64,000 nucleotides of DNA from Pectinophora gossypiella (GCF_024362695.1 NC_065407.1:13950001-14014000), one strand, 5' to 3'; numbered from the stretch's first letter, positions 21,376 through 31,680 are shown. Notes: a model not told the origin generated them from the letters alone. A program made the numbers and translations.

Positions 21376-24234
21376 TTAAATGACACTTTTTTGTAAATTC
21401 AAAAGATGTTTTTTAAAATGAGATTTAAAATTGTGTATCGTTTTCAGACTACGTAATGGAGGCGGCAGATCGTTCCAGCACTTGGACGCGGCGAACCTGA
21501 AACTCCCGCGGAAGGCAGTAGTACGGTGACGCGGTATTGCCAGTGAGTAATACGTCGAGCGAGTTTTGTACGACTTCACGTCACGTGACCACACCAATTT
21601 CTCAGCGAGATACGGCGGCGTATGATGTTTCACTACACCAAACAAGAGCGTTGCAAGATGTAGTTGTCTCCGTGCATTCATCTTCATAATATTGGCATTG
21701 TTTATAAATGGCGTGACGTGTGTGCGTGGTGGTATATTGAAGCAAAATCGTGCGCAGGCATTTTGAACTCTTTGTATGAGTTTTTGTGACCGGGTAAGGA
21801 GTCGCGGACCATATACTACATCCATATAGTTAAATTTCGACATAACGAGAGTGTCGCAAAGTTTGATGCGGGTCTCAGTATTAATATAGTTCCTGATTTG
21901 GTATAATGTCTTGAGACGATAAAAACAATTTGCTGCAGTGTTAACTATATATTTGTCGAACCTCAGTTCTTCGTCCATGAGAAGTCCCAAATTCCTAGCT
22001 TCCGTGACACGCTCCACGGCTTCCCCTCTAATGACCACATTAGCACCTTCATTAGATATTTTACTTACCTGTTGTTTAGAGCCCAATATCATGTATTTGG
22101 TTTTGCTTCCATTCAAAACCAATGAATTAGACTCTGACCACAAAGTGATCCTTTCTAGGTCATCGTTTAATTTGTCTATAGCGGAATGTGTATCGCCGGG
22201 TTTACATGATATATATAGTTGTATATCGTCAGCATATATATGATATTTGCAATGCTCAATATGAGTTACGACATCGGCACTATAGATGATAAATAACAGT
22301 GGGCCCAAGATGGAGCCCTGCGGAACACCACGAGTGACAGGCCTGGGAAGGGACACCATCGGTTCGCCATGATCATTCTGTATTTGGACGTATTGGTTAC
22401 GATATTTAAAGTAACTGTCGAACCATTGAATGGCAGAAGCACCAAAACCATAATAATGTAGCTTTGCCAGTAATAGAGAAACATCTATGCAGTCAAACGC
22501 CCTAGAAAAGTCCAGCAGCGCCAATACTGTACCCTGCCCGTCATCTTGTGCGGCTAGAATGTCGTCCACCACATTCAGCAAAGCAGTGGTTGTACTATAA
22601 GATTTCCTGAAACCCGACTGTAGCTCTGGAAGCAAAGCATTTGCTTCTAAAAACAGTCTCATCTGCTTCGCCACGATCTTCTCTAAGATCTTTGAAATGC
22701 AAGGCAATATGCTAATAGGGCGCAAATCTTTTAGGGAGGAGGGACTGGAGTTCTTTGGCAGTGGTTTGACGATTGCACTCTGCCACAGTTTAGGAAACGT
22801 GCAGGTTTCGATCGATCTATTCACAATAGATGTTAGCACTGACGAGATTTCGGGTAGTGACATTATTATCATGTCTAAGGAAATACCGTCGACGCCAACG
22901 GCGCTTGAACGAAGCGACTGTAACTCCCTCAGTACGTCCCCCTCAGAGACCTTTCTCAGTATAAATGTGGAAGAGATCTTGCGTTGTTCCTTAAAAAAAA
23001 TAAGATTTGAAACCGGCACCGATCCCCCATTAGGTACGTCTAGAAAGTGTTTATTTATTGCTTCAGGATCCTTAAAAATACATGTAGGAAAATCAGGTTT
23101 GCATTTAATCCTAACGTTTTTTTTTATATGTGTCCAGAGTGTACGAGGGTCGTTATAGTTGGTATTAACGTAATGATCATAATACGCTTGCTTTTCGCTC
23201 GCTAATGCCTTCTCCACAGTATACTTGAGATCCTTATAGTACGCCTTATGGGAGCCACAGCCACTTATACGCGCCCTAGCATATGCTTCATCTCGTCTTT
23301 TCATCATCATTTTTACATTGTACGTAATCCAAGGGTACTGGTGATGACGCATGCTGAAAGTTTTGGATGGAGCGTGCAAATCGAATAGTGCAACAATAGC
23401 TGAATTAAACATTGATACCATAATATTTACGTCCGTGACTGCTTCGACATTGCCCCAATCTATTGAGGCAAGATGATCTCTAAATGTGTCGACATGTATG
23501 TCTTTAAGTGCCCGTCGCGTGACTTTAACAGGAGAGGGTTTAAATTTTGGTATATTGAGTAGGCATGCGATAAAGGCATGTCTACCAAGATCCGGAATGT
23601 AGTCCACTGTTACTGTACACCCCTTTATATCGGTGCATACTAGATCGATAGTCTTTTGGCTGTGAGAAGTGAAATGCGTGTAGTCGGTGACCAGTTGCGA
23701 GAGTTTAAAAGCAGCTAAGAATTGGTTAAGTTTTCTGACACTAGCCAATGACGGCACGGCGACGTCAATATTAAAGTCGCCCAGTAGTACGACGTTACTA
23801 CACCAGGTGAACGTTTCCAGGGACGAAGAAAGAGCATCTATAAGTAGACCCTCAGTCACCCAGTCTGGCCTGTACGCAGTACCTATCACTAGCTTACAAC
23901 TACCAACTGTGACCCCTAGCCACATCTGTTCCACCGGTGGTGTTTGTGGATGGGCCAGCACTCGCGCGGTGACACCACGTCGGATATAAAATCCGACTCC
24001 GCCCCCCCGCTTCCGGCGCCCGGGCGGGCGTGGTGTGTTCCGCAGCCGGTATCCCGGCACGGCAGGCGCGCGGCCCTCCTGTCCCTCCCGTATCCAGGTC
24101 TCATTGATGGCCATTACATCTACGTTATGACGGTCCATCGCCACGAGAAACTCGTCATGCCCAGTTCCCAGTGATCCAGCATTAAATAGTCCAACTTTTA
24201 ACTTTCGTTTATTATTGAATATTATTATTATCAT
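21376..24234 (-). CDS. LINE-1 ORF2: endonuclease-reverse transcriptase polyprotein
   Basis: 952 codons without a stop. Residues about 12-225 are an APE-type endonuclease: FNAGSL (17-22), catalytic-type E45 in NETW, YRPDW (121-125), GDFNID (152-157), KTIDLV (194-199) and the terminal histidine H219. That histidine sits in LGRH rather than the usual SDH context. Residues about 490-700 are the reverse transcriptase: DLRPISILP, LLDFSRAFD (D575), TRGVPQGSILGP (634-645) and YADD (667-670). The C-terminal tail contains WNDLPPPLR and FKSHFKKHL, typical of this group. It would nick target DNA and prime cDNA synthesis from element RNA. The length fits an intact ORF2, so recent insertion is likely. The first Met is adopted; translation may start by coupling to ORF1. 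Confidence 0.93.
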   Translation of the reverse strand: MIIIIFNNKRKLKVGLFNAGSLGTGHDEFLVAMDRHNVDVMAINETWIREGQEGRAPAVPGYRLRNTPRPPGRRKRGGGVGFYIRRGVTARVLAHPQTPPVEQMWLGVTVGSCKLVIGTAYRPDWVTEGLLIDALSSSLETFTWCSNVVLLGDFNIDVAVPSLASVRKLNQFLAAFKLSQLVTDYTHFTSHSQKTIDLVCTDIKGCTVTVDYIPDLGRHAFIACLLNIPKFKPSPVKVTRRALKDIHVDTFRDHLASIDWGNVEAVTDVNIMVSMFNSAIVALFDLHAPSKTFSMRHHQYPWITYNVKMMMKRRDEAYARARISGCGSHKAYYKDLKYTVEKALASEKQAYYDHYVNTNYNDPRTLWTHIKKNVRIKCKPDFPTCIFKDPEAINKHFLDVPNGGSVPVSNLIFFKEQRKISSTFILRKVSEGDVLRELQSLRSSAVGVDGISLDMIIMSLPEISSVLTSIVNRSIETCTFPKLWQSAIVKPLPKNSSPSSLKDLRPISILPCISKILEKIVAKQMRLFLEANALLPELQSGFRKSYSTTTALLNVVDDILAAQDDGQGTVLALLDFSRAFDCIDVSLLLAKLHYYGFGASAIQWFDSYFKYRNQYVQIQNDHGEPMVSLPRPVTRGVPQGSILGPLLFIIYSADVVTHIEHCKYHIYADDIQLYISCKPGDTHSAIDKLNDDLERITLWSESNSLVLNGSKTKYMILGSKQQVSKISNEGANVVIRGEAVERVTEARNLGLLMDEELRFDKYIVNTAANCFYRLKTLYQIRNYINTETRIKLCDTLVMSKFNYMDVVYGPRLLTRSQKLIQRVQNACARFCFNIPPRTHVTPFINNANIMKMNARRQLHLATLLFGVVKHHTPPYLAEKLVWSRDVKSYKTRSTYYSLAIPRHRTTAFRGSFRFAASKCWNDLPPPLRSLKTIHNFKSHFKKHLLNLQKSVI

Positions 24235-24734
24235 ATGTTATCTTAAAGTATTGTATTAGTATTGAATTAAAAATTAAAAAGTAAGAATTGCAAGATTTTC
24301 CCACGACATAGTAATTTGTGCCAATCAAATTATATTGTTTTAATAGCGTTGTAAAGTAATGTTTAGGTATGTGTGCATGTTGGTGTTTGTGTAATAATAT
24401 ATTACCTAAGAATGAAAATGTACTCATGATATAACGTATACATTTTCGAAGGTGTTTTGTTAATATAGTGATTAATAATGAAATACTGGAATCGAAATAT
24501 AATATACTAATCATGTGTAACTGTTTGTTTGTAATATATTTTATTATACGTAATATGACACCGTACACTACATAAACATACCTTATAGTAACGATTTGCG
24601 CATTCCACCACAAATGACCAAGCCGCATGACGTAGCAAACATACATTTTGATAACGCAGAACATCGATAGAAACAAACACAGTGTAAACAACAGACAAGG
24701 ACAGAGATACGGTGCAATGAAAGGTACAACATTA

Positions 24735-24986
24735 TTATATCGCATCAATAAGTACATTGCTCTCGCCAGCTGCGGGAGCAGGACGAACGCGCGCCGGACC
24801 AAAAACACTAACTAGGTCTTTTTCCGACCTAATCCGGTTTACCGGATCGCCCTGGTCTCGGCGGGTAAAAATTTTGCCGTCACGCGTCCATACATACCGC
24901 CAACTTAAAGAGCTAGCTAATTTACGCGCTCGGCCGAACAGCATGCGATTGTTTTTTGTGAGCCGCTCGTTTACATAAAATTCTAC
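24735..24986 (-). pseudogene. LINE-1 ORF1 C-terminal remnant (baculovirus FP-like domain)
   Basis: The minus-strand frame reads VEFYVNERLTKNNRMLFGRA then RKLASSLSWRYVWTRDGKIF and TRRDQGDPVNRIRSEKDL, ending at a stop after a Pro/Ala-rich tail. The order YVNE.LT..N..L...AR, YVWTR.GKIF and RI....DL is the C-terminal signature of insect LINE ORF1 proteins carrying a domain similar to baculovirus FP protein (family knowledge). ORF1 normally coats element RNA. Here an in-frame stop lies just upstream (24987-24989) and no further ORF1 sequence is recognised, so the protein is truncated and LINE-1 is probably not autonomous. Confidence 0.7.
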
Positions 24987-26103
24987 TCACAAATTTACCA
25001 AGACAACATTCAAGCAAACAGTTTGCGAAGAGTTTCTTCCACGACTTGGTGTTATAATAGCGAATGGCTTGACAGACGCATTACTACATGCATATGAGAA
25101 TAAACTCATTGACACTAGTTCTTAAAAGGGTAGACAGAGACAAGTAATCATTAAAGATGAAACTTGTAATCTCTTAATGCCAACGCGAAATCTTAATTTG
25201 GATATGACCTTCGGACGTGACAAAATGTACGCGTCTCCGTGACACATGACCTAAAATGCCATATTGGTATTCATCTAAGAAAACAATACTGCTAATTTAC
25301 TTATTCAAATCAAACCAAATAAATATACTTTATAGCCAAAATATACAAATATTTAGCAACAGTACAAATGGGCTGCCTTATCGCTCTAAAGCAATTTCTT
25401 CCAAGCAACCACTACCAGGAATCAGCCATAATAAAACTTGTATGCGGGACGGTGCAGCAACAACGGCTAATATAATAACTACAGTTAATATTTATACAAA
25501 AAATACACTTTTAGAATTTTTGCTAGATTATGCGAACACGTTTTATGGCGGCCATATTGTTTTTCCGCCATTTTGTTTCTTGTTACGCCGGCGATATTTG
25601 ACCAAGGTTTAAATAAATACGTTATGCGAAAGTAAAAAGTCGCTAAACTTATGTAAAAAGAGCTTTGATACCTACCCTTTAGGCAGATAGGACCAGAGGA
25701 CAAGAAAGAACAATTTGTGAAAAAAAAGCAGCCAGTGTCCTTATTAAGTATAAGAGTTTCTGCAACGGGAATATTCCCACTTTGGGAGTATTTCCAGGGA
25801 CGGCATATTACTGCTTGCGACAACTGTCCAATTACATGCATAATATTTAATTTCATTGGTTTATACTAGATGGCGCTAAGCTTCATTAATACTTTCAGCG
25901 CTGTACCCTGAAGCTGCACGAGGGCAGTTAGGTAAAGAGTTGAAGTTGAGAAAATCTGTTTAATTACCTTTTTGTGGGCATAATTTGATTTTCATAATAT
26001 AAAAAATGGTGTTATACTGACAAGGTTAGAGCCATACACATTATAAGCTTTCTATTCCGATTTTATTTTTATAAAAAAGAGCGAGTGTTGAGTGAGTGAC
26101 ATA
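24987..26103. other. No gene; scattered repeat fragments
   Basis: 25255-25298 resembles one arm of the AAATGGCCACATCG MITE (TTCATCTAAGAAAACAATAC). 25545-25580 (TGGCGGCCATATTG, CGCCATTTTG) is inversely related to 55625-55670. 25755-25800 (TATTCCCACTTTGGGAGTAT) recurs at 27795-27825. No ORF is convincing. Confidence 0.4.
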
Positions 26104-26306
26104 TTATCACAAAAATAACTTTGTGATCTCTGGTTTGGTTAGGACAATACAGGCTGATCACCTCATTGTCCAAAAAGTAAGATGATCCGTGCTTCGAAAG
26201 GCACGTTAAGCCGTTAGTCCCGGTTATTACTTACGATGTGGCTCAATAATAACCCTGACACCTGGGTTGTTGGGATTGGTGATCCATCTCACAATCCACA
26301 CGATAG
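26104..26306 (+). mobile_element. SINE-A lacking its tRNA head
   Basis: Starts at ATCACAAAAATAACTTTGTG just after the head. It contains the core (CGTGCTTCGAAAGGCACG) and ends at CAATCCACACGATAG. Confidence 0.8.
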
Positions 26307-26627
26307 CTCACTATAAGCTTAACTACTTATTTGTCACTTTATCTACAGAAATTTAAAAGCCAGAAAACCTAAAACAAACCAGTATCCCCCAAAATTCGTG
26401 TTAGTGACATAATCCTTAAAATGTTAAGTTTTTCTAGGATATGTATCCCCTTTTTAGCCCTAATATGACGTAATTCCTGGAATTTCCCGGAAACATAACC
26501 TCGGAACAGGCACCCTAGCTTAGATTATAGCTTGCACTGAGACCAGAGAACTTAATTTCTGCGGATTTGCGGAGCGACGGACTCGAGAGAAATGTATGAT
26601 GAACCCCTACTATGTGCCTATAGTTCC

Positions 26628-26777
26628 TAACTGAGGGGTTAAAATGGCCACATCGAAGAAATTCATCTAAGAAAGCAATATTGCTATTTGACATTTGTTT
26701 GCATTGCGCACTTACTTTTATATGCGCAAAAGTCAAATTGCAGTATTGCTTTCGTCGCCATTTTGACCACCCAGTTC
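26628..26777. mobile_element. Palindromic MITE, AAATGGCCACATCG family
   Basis: TAACTGAGGGGTTAAAATGG at the left matches the inverse of the right end CCATTTTGACCACCCAGTTC. Inner arms ATTCATCTAAGAAAGCAAT / ATTGCTTTC also pair. The boundary is set by the outer AACTG..GGGGTT repeat. Confidence 0.8.
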
Positions 26778-28047
26778 ACAAAGAATACATATTGACGGCA
26801 TTTGTCACGCAGCTCTTGTCAAGCCGAGATGAGCGCAGCGTCATAGAATAAGGATCTATACTACGTATACGGCAACTCTCCGCTTCCCACTAGTTTTATC
26901 CACAATCCCACCAGTTTAATCTGCATAAAAAATCGTTGCAATCGAAACTCCACCCGCTTTCACCAATATTTTATTAGAACAACACCAATAACTTTAATAG
27001 TGTAAAGGGACTTACCCATTATTATAGTATAATTATAATTAGTCGAGTCTTATTGAACGAGGAAACAAAAACCACTTTCAGATTAGAACAGTTGCTGATT
27101 ATGTGTGTGGTGATATAAACACTGAAGTAAGCACTGAACTTAAACATTTTTAATAGTCACTAAATACACTCAAAAATTGTTAACAAACTGTAATTTTTCG
27201 AAAATTTCTACCGCACACGTAGCAATAACTGGTTAAAAAACAAGCGACAGTCTGTAACGGACATTCTTTCGCGCAGTGTTGCCAGCCTGTGTGAGGTGTT
27301 ACGTTACGTTAAAACAAATACTTTTGATCAAAAAGTCGAATCTCCTTGCAAGTTTGTTTAATTATTAAACTCTTTATTGTAGAGGTACACATTAATATAA
27401 TATATATATAAATAATTACATAAAAATAGTTACAAAATGTGGACTTATCTCTAAGAGAGAAATTAACTAAACTACATTAAAATCATTTATAATAATCATT
27501 TATTTTTGATCACCTAACCAACTTCAGTCTGTGCCTGTTTATAATGACAATAGTATATAATATAATTATTATAATATAATATAAGTTTATAAACCTTTTG
27601 CCAAATCCTTCTTTTATATGTTTTATTTTTTATAATTATAGCCTTTTTTATGGTTTTTATACTTTAAGCCTAGCTTTTTATCGTTAGTTTTGTTACTATT
27701 CACGTTCTACAATCCATTTTATTTGTGGTATCCTGTGATTGGCGAACAAAAATTTACATAAAAATAAATAAATTAAAGAGCTATTACAACGAGAACATTC
27801 CCACTTTGGGAACTTTCCCGGGAACGCCACATCAGTGACTGGATACACCAGACCCTTCATAAAATGTTGCACCTACCTTTTGAAATATTTCTTATTGTCG
27901 AATTCTGTTTCATGTTCTCCTGTGTGCAATAGACTATTAAATAAACGAACAATCAGTAGGTTACCATATCGAGTTTCGTTAGTACCCCCGAAATCCTTTG
28001 TTTCCCAACAGGAACACTGTTTGAGATCCACACTGCGAATATTTGTG
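26778..28047. other. No gene recognised
   Basis: AT-rich. 27790-27830 (CATTCCCACTTTGGGAACTT, CCCGGGAACGCC) is a second copy of the motif at 25755-25800. Confidence 0.4.
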
Positions 28048-28474
28048 CTTGTGCACATGAACTGATTTGTCAGGAATTTTGCGCTGTACGTCTGTTCACT
28101 GTGCTATTCTAAGCCTTAACATACTTTGATTACATATTTCGTTCTATTAGTTTTAGATGATAGTCTTAATGAAAAGTAAATCCTTCTTGAAATGTATCTC
28201 TTTCCCGGTCTGTTGGTAGATATTTCTACTAGAAAGAAATTATTCGATTATTGAAACAATAATCCTAATGTCTTGTGCACATGAACTGATTTGTCAGGAA
28301 TTTTGCGCTGTACGTCTGTTCACTGTGCTATTCTAAGCCTTAACATACTTTGATTACATATTTCGTTCTATTAGTTTTAGATGCTAGTCTTAATGAAAAG
28401 TAAATCATTCTTGAAATGTATTTCTTTCCCGGGCCGTTAAAAGATATTTCAACTACAAAGAAACTGTTCTATTA
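28048..28474 (+). repeat. Two tandem copies of a 224-bp unit
   Basis: CTTGTGCACATGAACTGATT starts at 28048 and again at 28272. Between them the sequence repeats closely (TGCGCTGTACGTCTGTTCAC, TTAGTTTTAGATG.TAGTC and so on). A third copy starts at 28857 after an inserted LINE fragment. No coding capacity is seen in the unit. Confidence 0.85.
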
Positions 28475-28856
28475 TTTATTTATTTATTTATTTTATTTAA
28501 GGAAAACCAACAGTTATAAAATACAGAAAGTAGACAAAAAACATAACAGTTGAAAACTAATTACAGGTTTTCACTGATAACCCTTAACTAGTTAATATGA
28601 TATCAGAGAGTTATGCACAGGCAAATTAAAGTTAAAATAAAGAACATAAAAAGAAGATTAGGCATCAAAAAAACTTTGACTGAGTAATCTCCTCGCCGCT
28701 GCAAAACCGGTGTTAAACAAGTCAAGATCAATTTCCTTACAAAGTTTATTGAAATTTTTACACGCTCGCCATACATAGGTGTTCTGTCTATAGTTTGTTG
28801 AGGCCGAAGGTAGAGAAAGGGGTTGGTGGAACCTGAGGGTCCTGTTAGGGACTCTG
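28475..28856 (-). pseudogene. LINE RT C-terminal fragment between tandem repeat copies
   Basis: The minus-strand frame (to about 28658) reads RVPNRTLRFHQPLSLP, TNYRQNTYVWRACKNFNKL and GFAAARRLL then a stop. It has the look of the extreme C-terminus of Jockey-like or CR1-like reverse transcriptases. About 180 bp of A-rich untranslated sequence follow, ending in (AAAT)n at 28475-28495. It is 5'-truncated, and its insertion separated copies two and three of the tandem repeat. Confidence 0.65.
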
Positions 28857-29575
28857 ATGCACAAGAACTGATTTGTCAGGAATTTTGCGCTGTACGTCCG
28901 TTCACTGTGCTATTCTAAGCCTTAACATACTTTGATTACATATTTCATTCTTTTAGTTTTAGGTGTTACAGTCTTAATGAAAAGTAAATTCTTCTTAAAA
29001 TGTATCTCTTTCGTTGAAAGATATTTCTACTAAAAATAAATTATTCGATTATTAAGACTTACTTTAGACTTTGGTGCCTTGGAAAAATGGCAAGTGCCTG
29101 GTTTGGGACGCTACTTGTGTCAGCACTGTTGCCGCCAGCCACCTTGGTCGAACCATCCACTCACCGGCGGCAGCGGCTGAGGATGCCGCTGAGAAGAAGA
29201 GGGAGAAGTATGCAGCTCTATTGCCTGCATATAACTTCGTGCCCGTTGCCGTGGAGACCTTTGGTAGCTGGGGGGCGGACACCAAAATCTTTGTGTCAGA
29301 ATTGGGTCTCAGGCTCAGGGAGAAAACAGGTGACTCCCGCTCCGGCTCGTTCCTGGTCCAAAGGCTGGCCATTGCCATTCAACGCGGTAATGCGGCTAGT
29401 GTTGTGGGCACCTTTGCTCCGGGAACAGTGAGGGGCGGGTTATTTAATGACTAGTTTTTAAGTTTGTATTTGTGACGTATTGTTATATTGATATTTACAA
29501 TAAATACTATTTATTTGAATTTAAAAAAAAAAAAAAATTAAGACTTAATATCTGAAGAAAGAATAATCTAAATGT
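28857..29575 (+). repeat. Third tandem copy, split by a retrocopy
   Basis: ACTGATTTGTCAGGAATTTT to TTATTCGATTATTAAGACTTA (28857-29061) continues after the insert (29548 onward, AGAATAATCTAAATG), matching the end of copy one. The retrocopy occupies 29062-29536. Confidence 0.75.
29062..29536 (+). pseudogene. Poly(A)-tailed, 5'-truncated retrocopy of an unidentified protein C-terminus
   Basis: A G+C-rich frame (29068-29454, 128 codons) begins LVPWKNGKCLVWDATC, contains LLPAYNFVPVAVETFGSWG and RLAIAIQRGNAASVVG, and ends in a stop. A short 3' UTR, AATAAA (29499-29504) and a poly(A) run (29523-29537) follow. ATTAAGACTTA flanks the insert on both sides (29051-29061 and 29537-29547). I recall similar C-termini (VPW..G..LVWD.TC...A.SH, PVA.ETLG.WG, QRGNAAS..GT) in many proteins scattered through arthropod genomes and suspect a mobile-element nuclease-like domain, but cannot name it. 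It is a LINE-mediated retrotransposed mRNA end. Confidence 0.7.
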
Positions 29576-29651
29576 ACGAATGGCCAGTTACCTCCAAATG
29601 TTTCTTTTTTTAATTTTCAAAATACGCTGGAAGAAAATGTCTGGTGATAAG

Positions 29652-29954
29652 CACTAAGTGGCACTAATAGGGATGTAGTGATTGAGCCGCATTTGGGTGA
29701 ATCTCAACATTTCAAGTTTGGTGGCGAAATTTCATATTATTTTTTCGTGAAAAATTGGGTTCCGACATGAAAAAGATCCAAAAAGATCCTCGGTTCCGAC
29801 ATGAAAAAGGAATTTTTCAATTCCCAATTTTCCCAATTTCCCCAATATTTCACGAAAAAATTATATGACAGTCGCCACCAAACTTGACACATCTTGATAT
29901 TCACCCATTTCAACTTTAAATACGCCGAGCGACTGGCCACTCTGACGCTTAGTG
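29652..29954. mobile_element. Palindromic MITE with CACTAAG ends
   Basis: CACTAAGTGG at the left and CGCTTAGTG at the right are inverse. Inside, GGGTGAAT.TCAA, CAAGTTTGGTGGCGA and TTTTTTCGTGAAA are mirrored by the right half. The loop holds TTCCGACATGAAAAAG twice. CACTA-type ends are suggestive, but no 3-bp target duplication is evident. Confidence 0.65.
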
Positions 29955-30205
29955 TAATCTACCTATTTTTATCGATATTCTGATCTGTCAACAAAAAAAA
30001 AAAACTTTTGAATATAGTATCAGCGATCTGTACTGTATCTTTCGTGTATGTTTTGTGTACAACTTGTTTTGTATTTTGTGTGCAATTAAGTATATTTGTA
30101 TTGTGTTGTATCTCCAGCTGCACTATGTGATTAGATCTGTTTTATAAATAACTAAACATCTCCACCTTTTGTGACATGATTTTGATTGATAATTTATTTT
30201 ATTAT

Positions 30206-30272
30206 TATGCTCTTTGTCCGGCACTAACTAATTAATGTCATTTATGGCAAACCTGCAATGAATCACGTCAAA
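30206..30272 (+). mobile_element. T2 tail fragment
   Basis: CTTTGTCCGGCACTAACTAA, ATGGCAAACCTGCAATGAAT and CACGTCAAA match the 3' end of the T2 family at 40443-40531. Confidence 0.6.
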
Positions 30273-30342
30273 CAAATTGAAAATCGTCACCGGCTGATAA
30301 CAGTGGTAGCTGATAGCTTATCCAGAACTTATATGGTTAAAA

Positions 30343-30649
30343 TCTTCTTCTTCTTATCGTGTGGGTTGTGAGGTGGAATACCAACCTCTTTAACCCTGGT
30401 GTCAGGATTATTACTGAGCCGCTAAAGGCCCCTGACATGGCTCATGTAACGACTTCATACTTACATCAGTAAGTAGTAACCGGGACCAATGACTTAATGT
30501 GCCTTCCGAAGCGCGGATCATCTTTCTTTCGAGCAATCAGGTGATTAGCCTGTAATGTCCTAACCAAACTAGGGATCACATAGTGATTTTTGTGATATGT
30601 CCCCACCGGGATTCGAACCCGGGGCTTCCGGATCGTGAGCGCCACGGTT
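30343..30649 (-). mobile_element. SINE-A, nearly full-length
   Basis: In minus orientation the B box region (GGGTTCGAATCCCGG) lies near 30615, the core near 30490-30530, and the end is (AAG)n at 30343-30354. The first about 25 bp of the tRNA head, including the A box, are missing. Confidence 0.85.
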
Positions 30650-30859
30650 GAAATGACATGACCAGTGAAACTCGGTAACTAAATATGTCAGAATTAGATA
30701 GGTAGTTCGAATCATTGCAGTGCATAATAGGCCTTAATACGAACACAGTAAATAAAGATTCGTTGCAAACTCTGCAGGTTGTGTCGTGGCATTATAATTG
30801 TTCAATGTGGTCAATTGTCACGTATTAGTGGGAGTAGAACATTGTGACGGATTAATGAT

Positions 30860-31048
30860 CATACATACGGCCACATTGAATCAATTCCACCAAATGTCAA
30901 ATAGTAATGTTGTTTATTAATTCAAATTCAAAAATATCTTTATTCAGTAGGTAACATAGTTACAATTTGGATCGTCAATTTTTAAATAACGAACGTCTCA
31001 TCCGCCTAAAACTGCTGATAAACATGAATTGCTTCAATATGGCCTTAT
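30860..31048. mobile_element. AAATGGCCACATCG-family MITE interrupted by T1 tail
   Basis: The left arm (ACGGCCACATTGAATCAATT, ACCAAATGTCAAATAGTAAT) and the short right arm (CATGAATTGCTTCAATATGG) are separated by a T1 fragment at 30920-31018. Confidence 0.6.
30920..31018 (-). mobile_element. T1 tail inserted in MITE
   Basis: TTCAAATTCAAAAATATCTT, ATTCAGTAGGTAACATAG and CGAACGTCTCATCCGCCTAA match 17231-17325 closely. It is a 5'-truncated retroelement 3' end. Confidence 0.7.
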
Positions 31049-31502
31049 AATGTGGAGGTCTGGTCTTCCAATGAAACGCCCAACTTGAGATTTATAGATG
31101 TATTGGTAATGCGCAGGTGCTTGTTACACAGAGCGATAGAAAAGTGACAGGGCAAAATTGATTCACAAATAAAATATTTTAGTTGGTGTTGCCAACACCA
31201 CTGCCGTGTCACGCACAAGGCTTCTACCCAGTAAAGAGAGAAGCGAAGGAAAATTCTGCTAAAATTTTTAGTTCGAGTTGTTAATTGCACGAATTTCAAA
31301 ACTCGTGTAACAGCTTATTCCATAACAATGTTATGTTTAGGAGCAAAAGTAGTTTATAAGCTTTTAATACCACATCATTAAAGGTTCGTAGGTCAAATGC
31401 ACGGAACAGTGAACGGCTTAGTTAGAAATGCGCTGAAACCTTTATTTAACGGTCATTAGTTCTAATTCTTATGCTATATTATTGTAATTAACTTTCTAAT
31501 TA
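31049..31502. other. No feature recognised
   Basis: No repeat partner found. The 84-codon minus frame (31045-31299) shows no family features. Confidence 0.4.
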
Positions 31503-31676
31503 GAGGTTTTTCTTGCAGCTTCTTTTCCCCGGCTATACAGATTGTGAGAAGCTGCAGTAGTTTTAGGCGGCTGAGACATTCGTTATATAAAAATTGACGA
31601 TTCAAAGTGTAACTATGTTGTCAAAGTGTAACCTACTGAATAAAGATATTTTTGAATTTGAATTTGAATTTTGAAT
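31503..31676 (+). mobile_element. T1 tail, longest plus-strand copy
   Basis: GCAGCTTCTTTTCCCCGGCT, GAAGCTGCAGTAG, CTACTGAATAAAGATATTTT and (GAATTT)n in order. The inverse is at 17229-17390. A SINE-A copy follows within about 5 bp. Confidence 0.7.
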
Positions 31677-31680
31677 TCTG

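Larger units (their letters stand above)
20381..24986 (-). mobile_element. LINE-1: non-LTR retrotransposon with intact ORF2
   Basis: On the minus strand, an ORF1 C-terminal remnant (24986-24735), a spacer of about 500 bp and ORF2 (24234-21376) are followed by about 1 kb of untranslated sequence. The element probably ends at AATAAATGTTTC(TTTC)n (20410-20381). The 3' end is inferred from the signal plus simple repeat; I could not find a matching target duplication, so the tail might belong to an older neighbouring element. The domain order suggests the CR1/Jockey/Kiri/Daphne group; I cannot settle the clade. Confidence 0.75.

Noticed and set aside
21938..24174. Several plus-strand frames of 70-153 codons
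   Set aside because: Shadows of the LINE-1 ORF2 on the opposite strand.
28048..29050. CRISPR-like array
   Set aside because: The repeat unit is 224 bp with no short repeat-spacer pattern, and the window is eukaryotic; this is an ordinary tandem repeat.
29064..29431. Other frames over the retrocopy
   Set aside because: The 29068-29454 frame has the coherent motif order; the others are shadows of GC-rich coding DNA.
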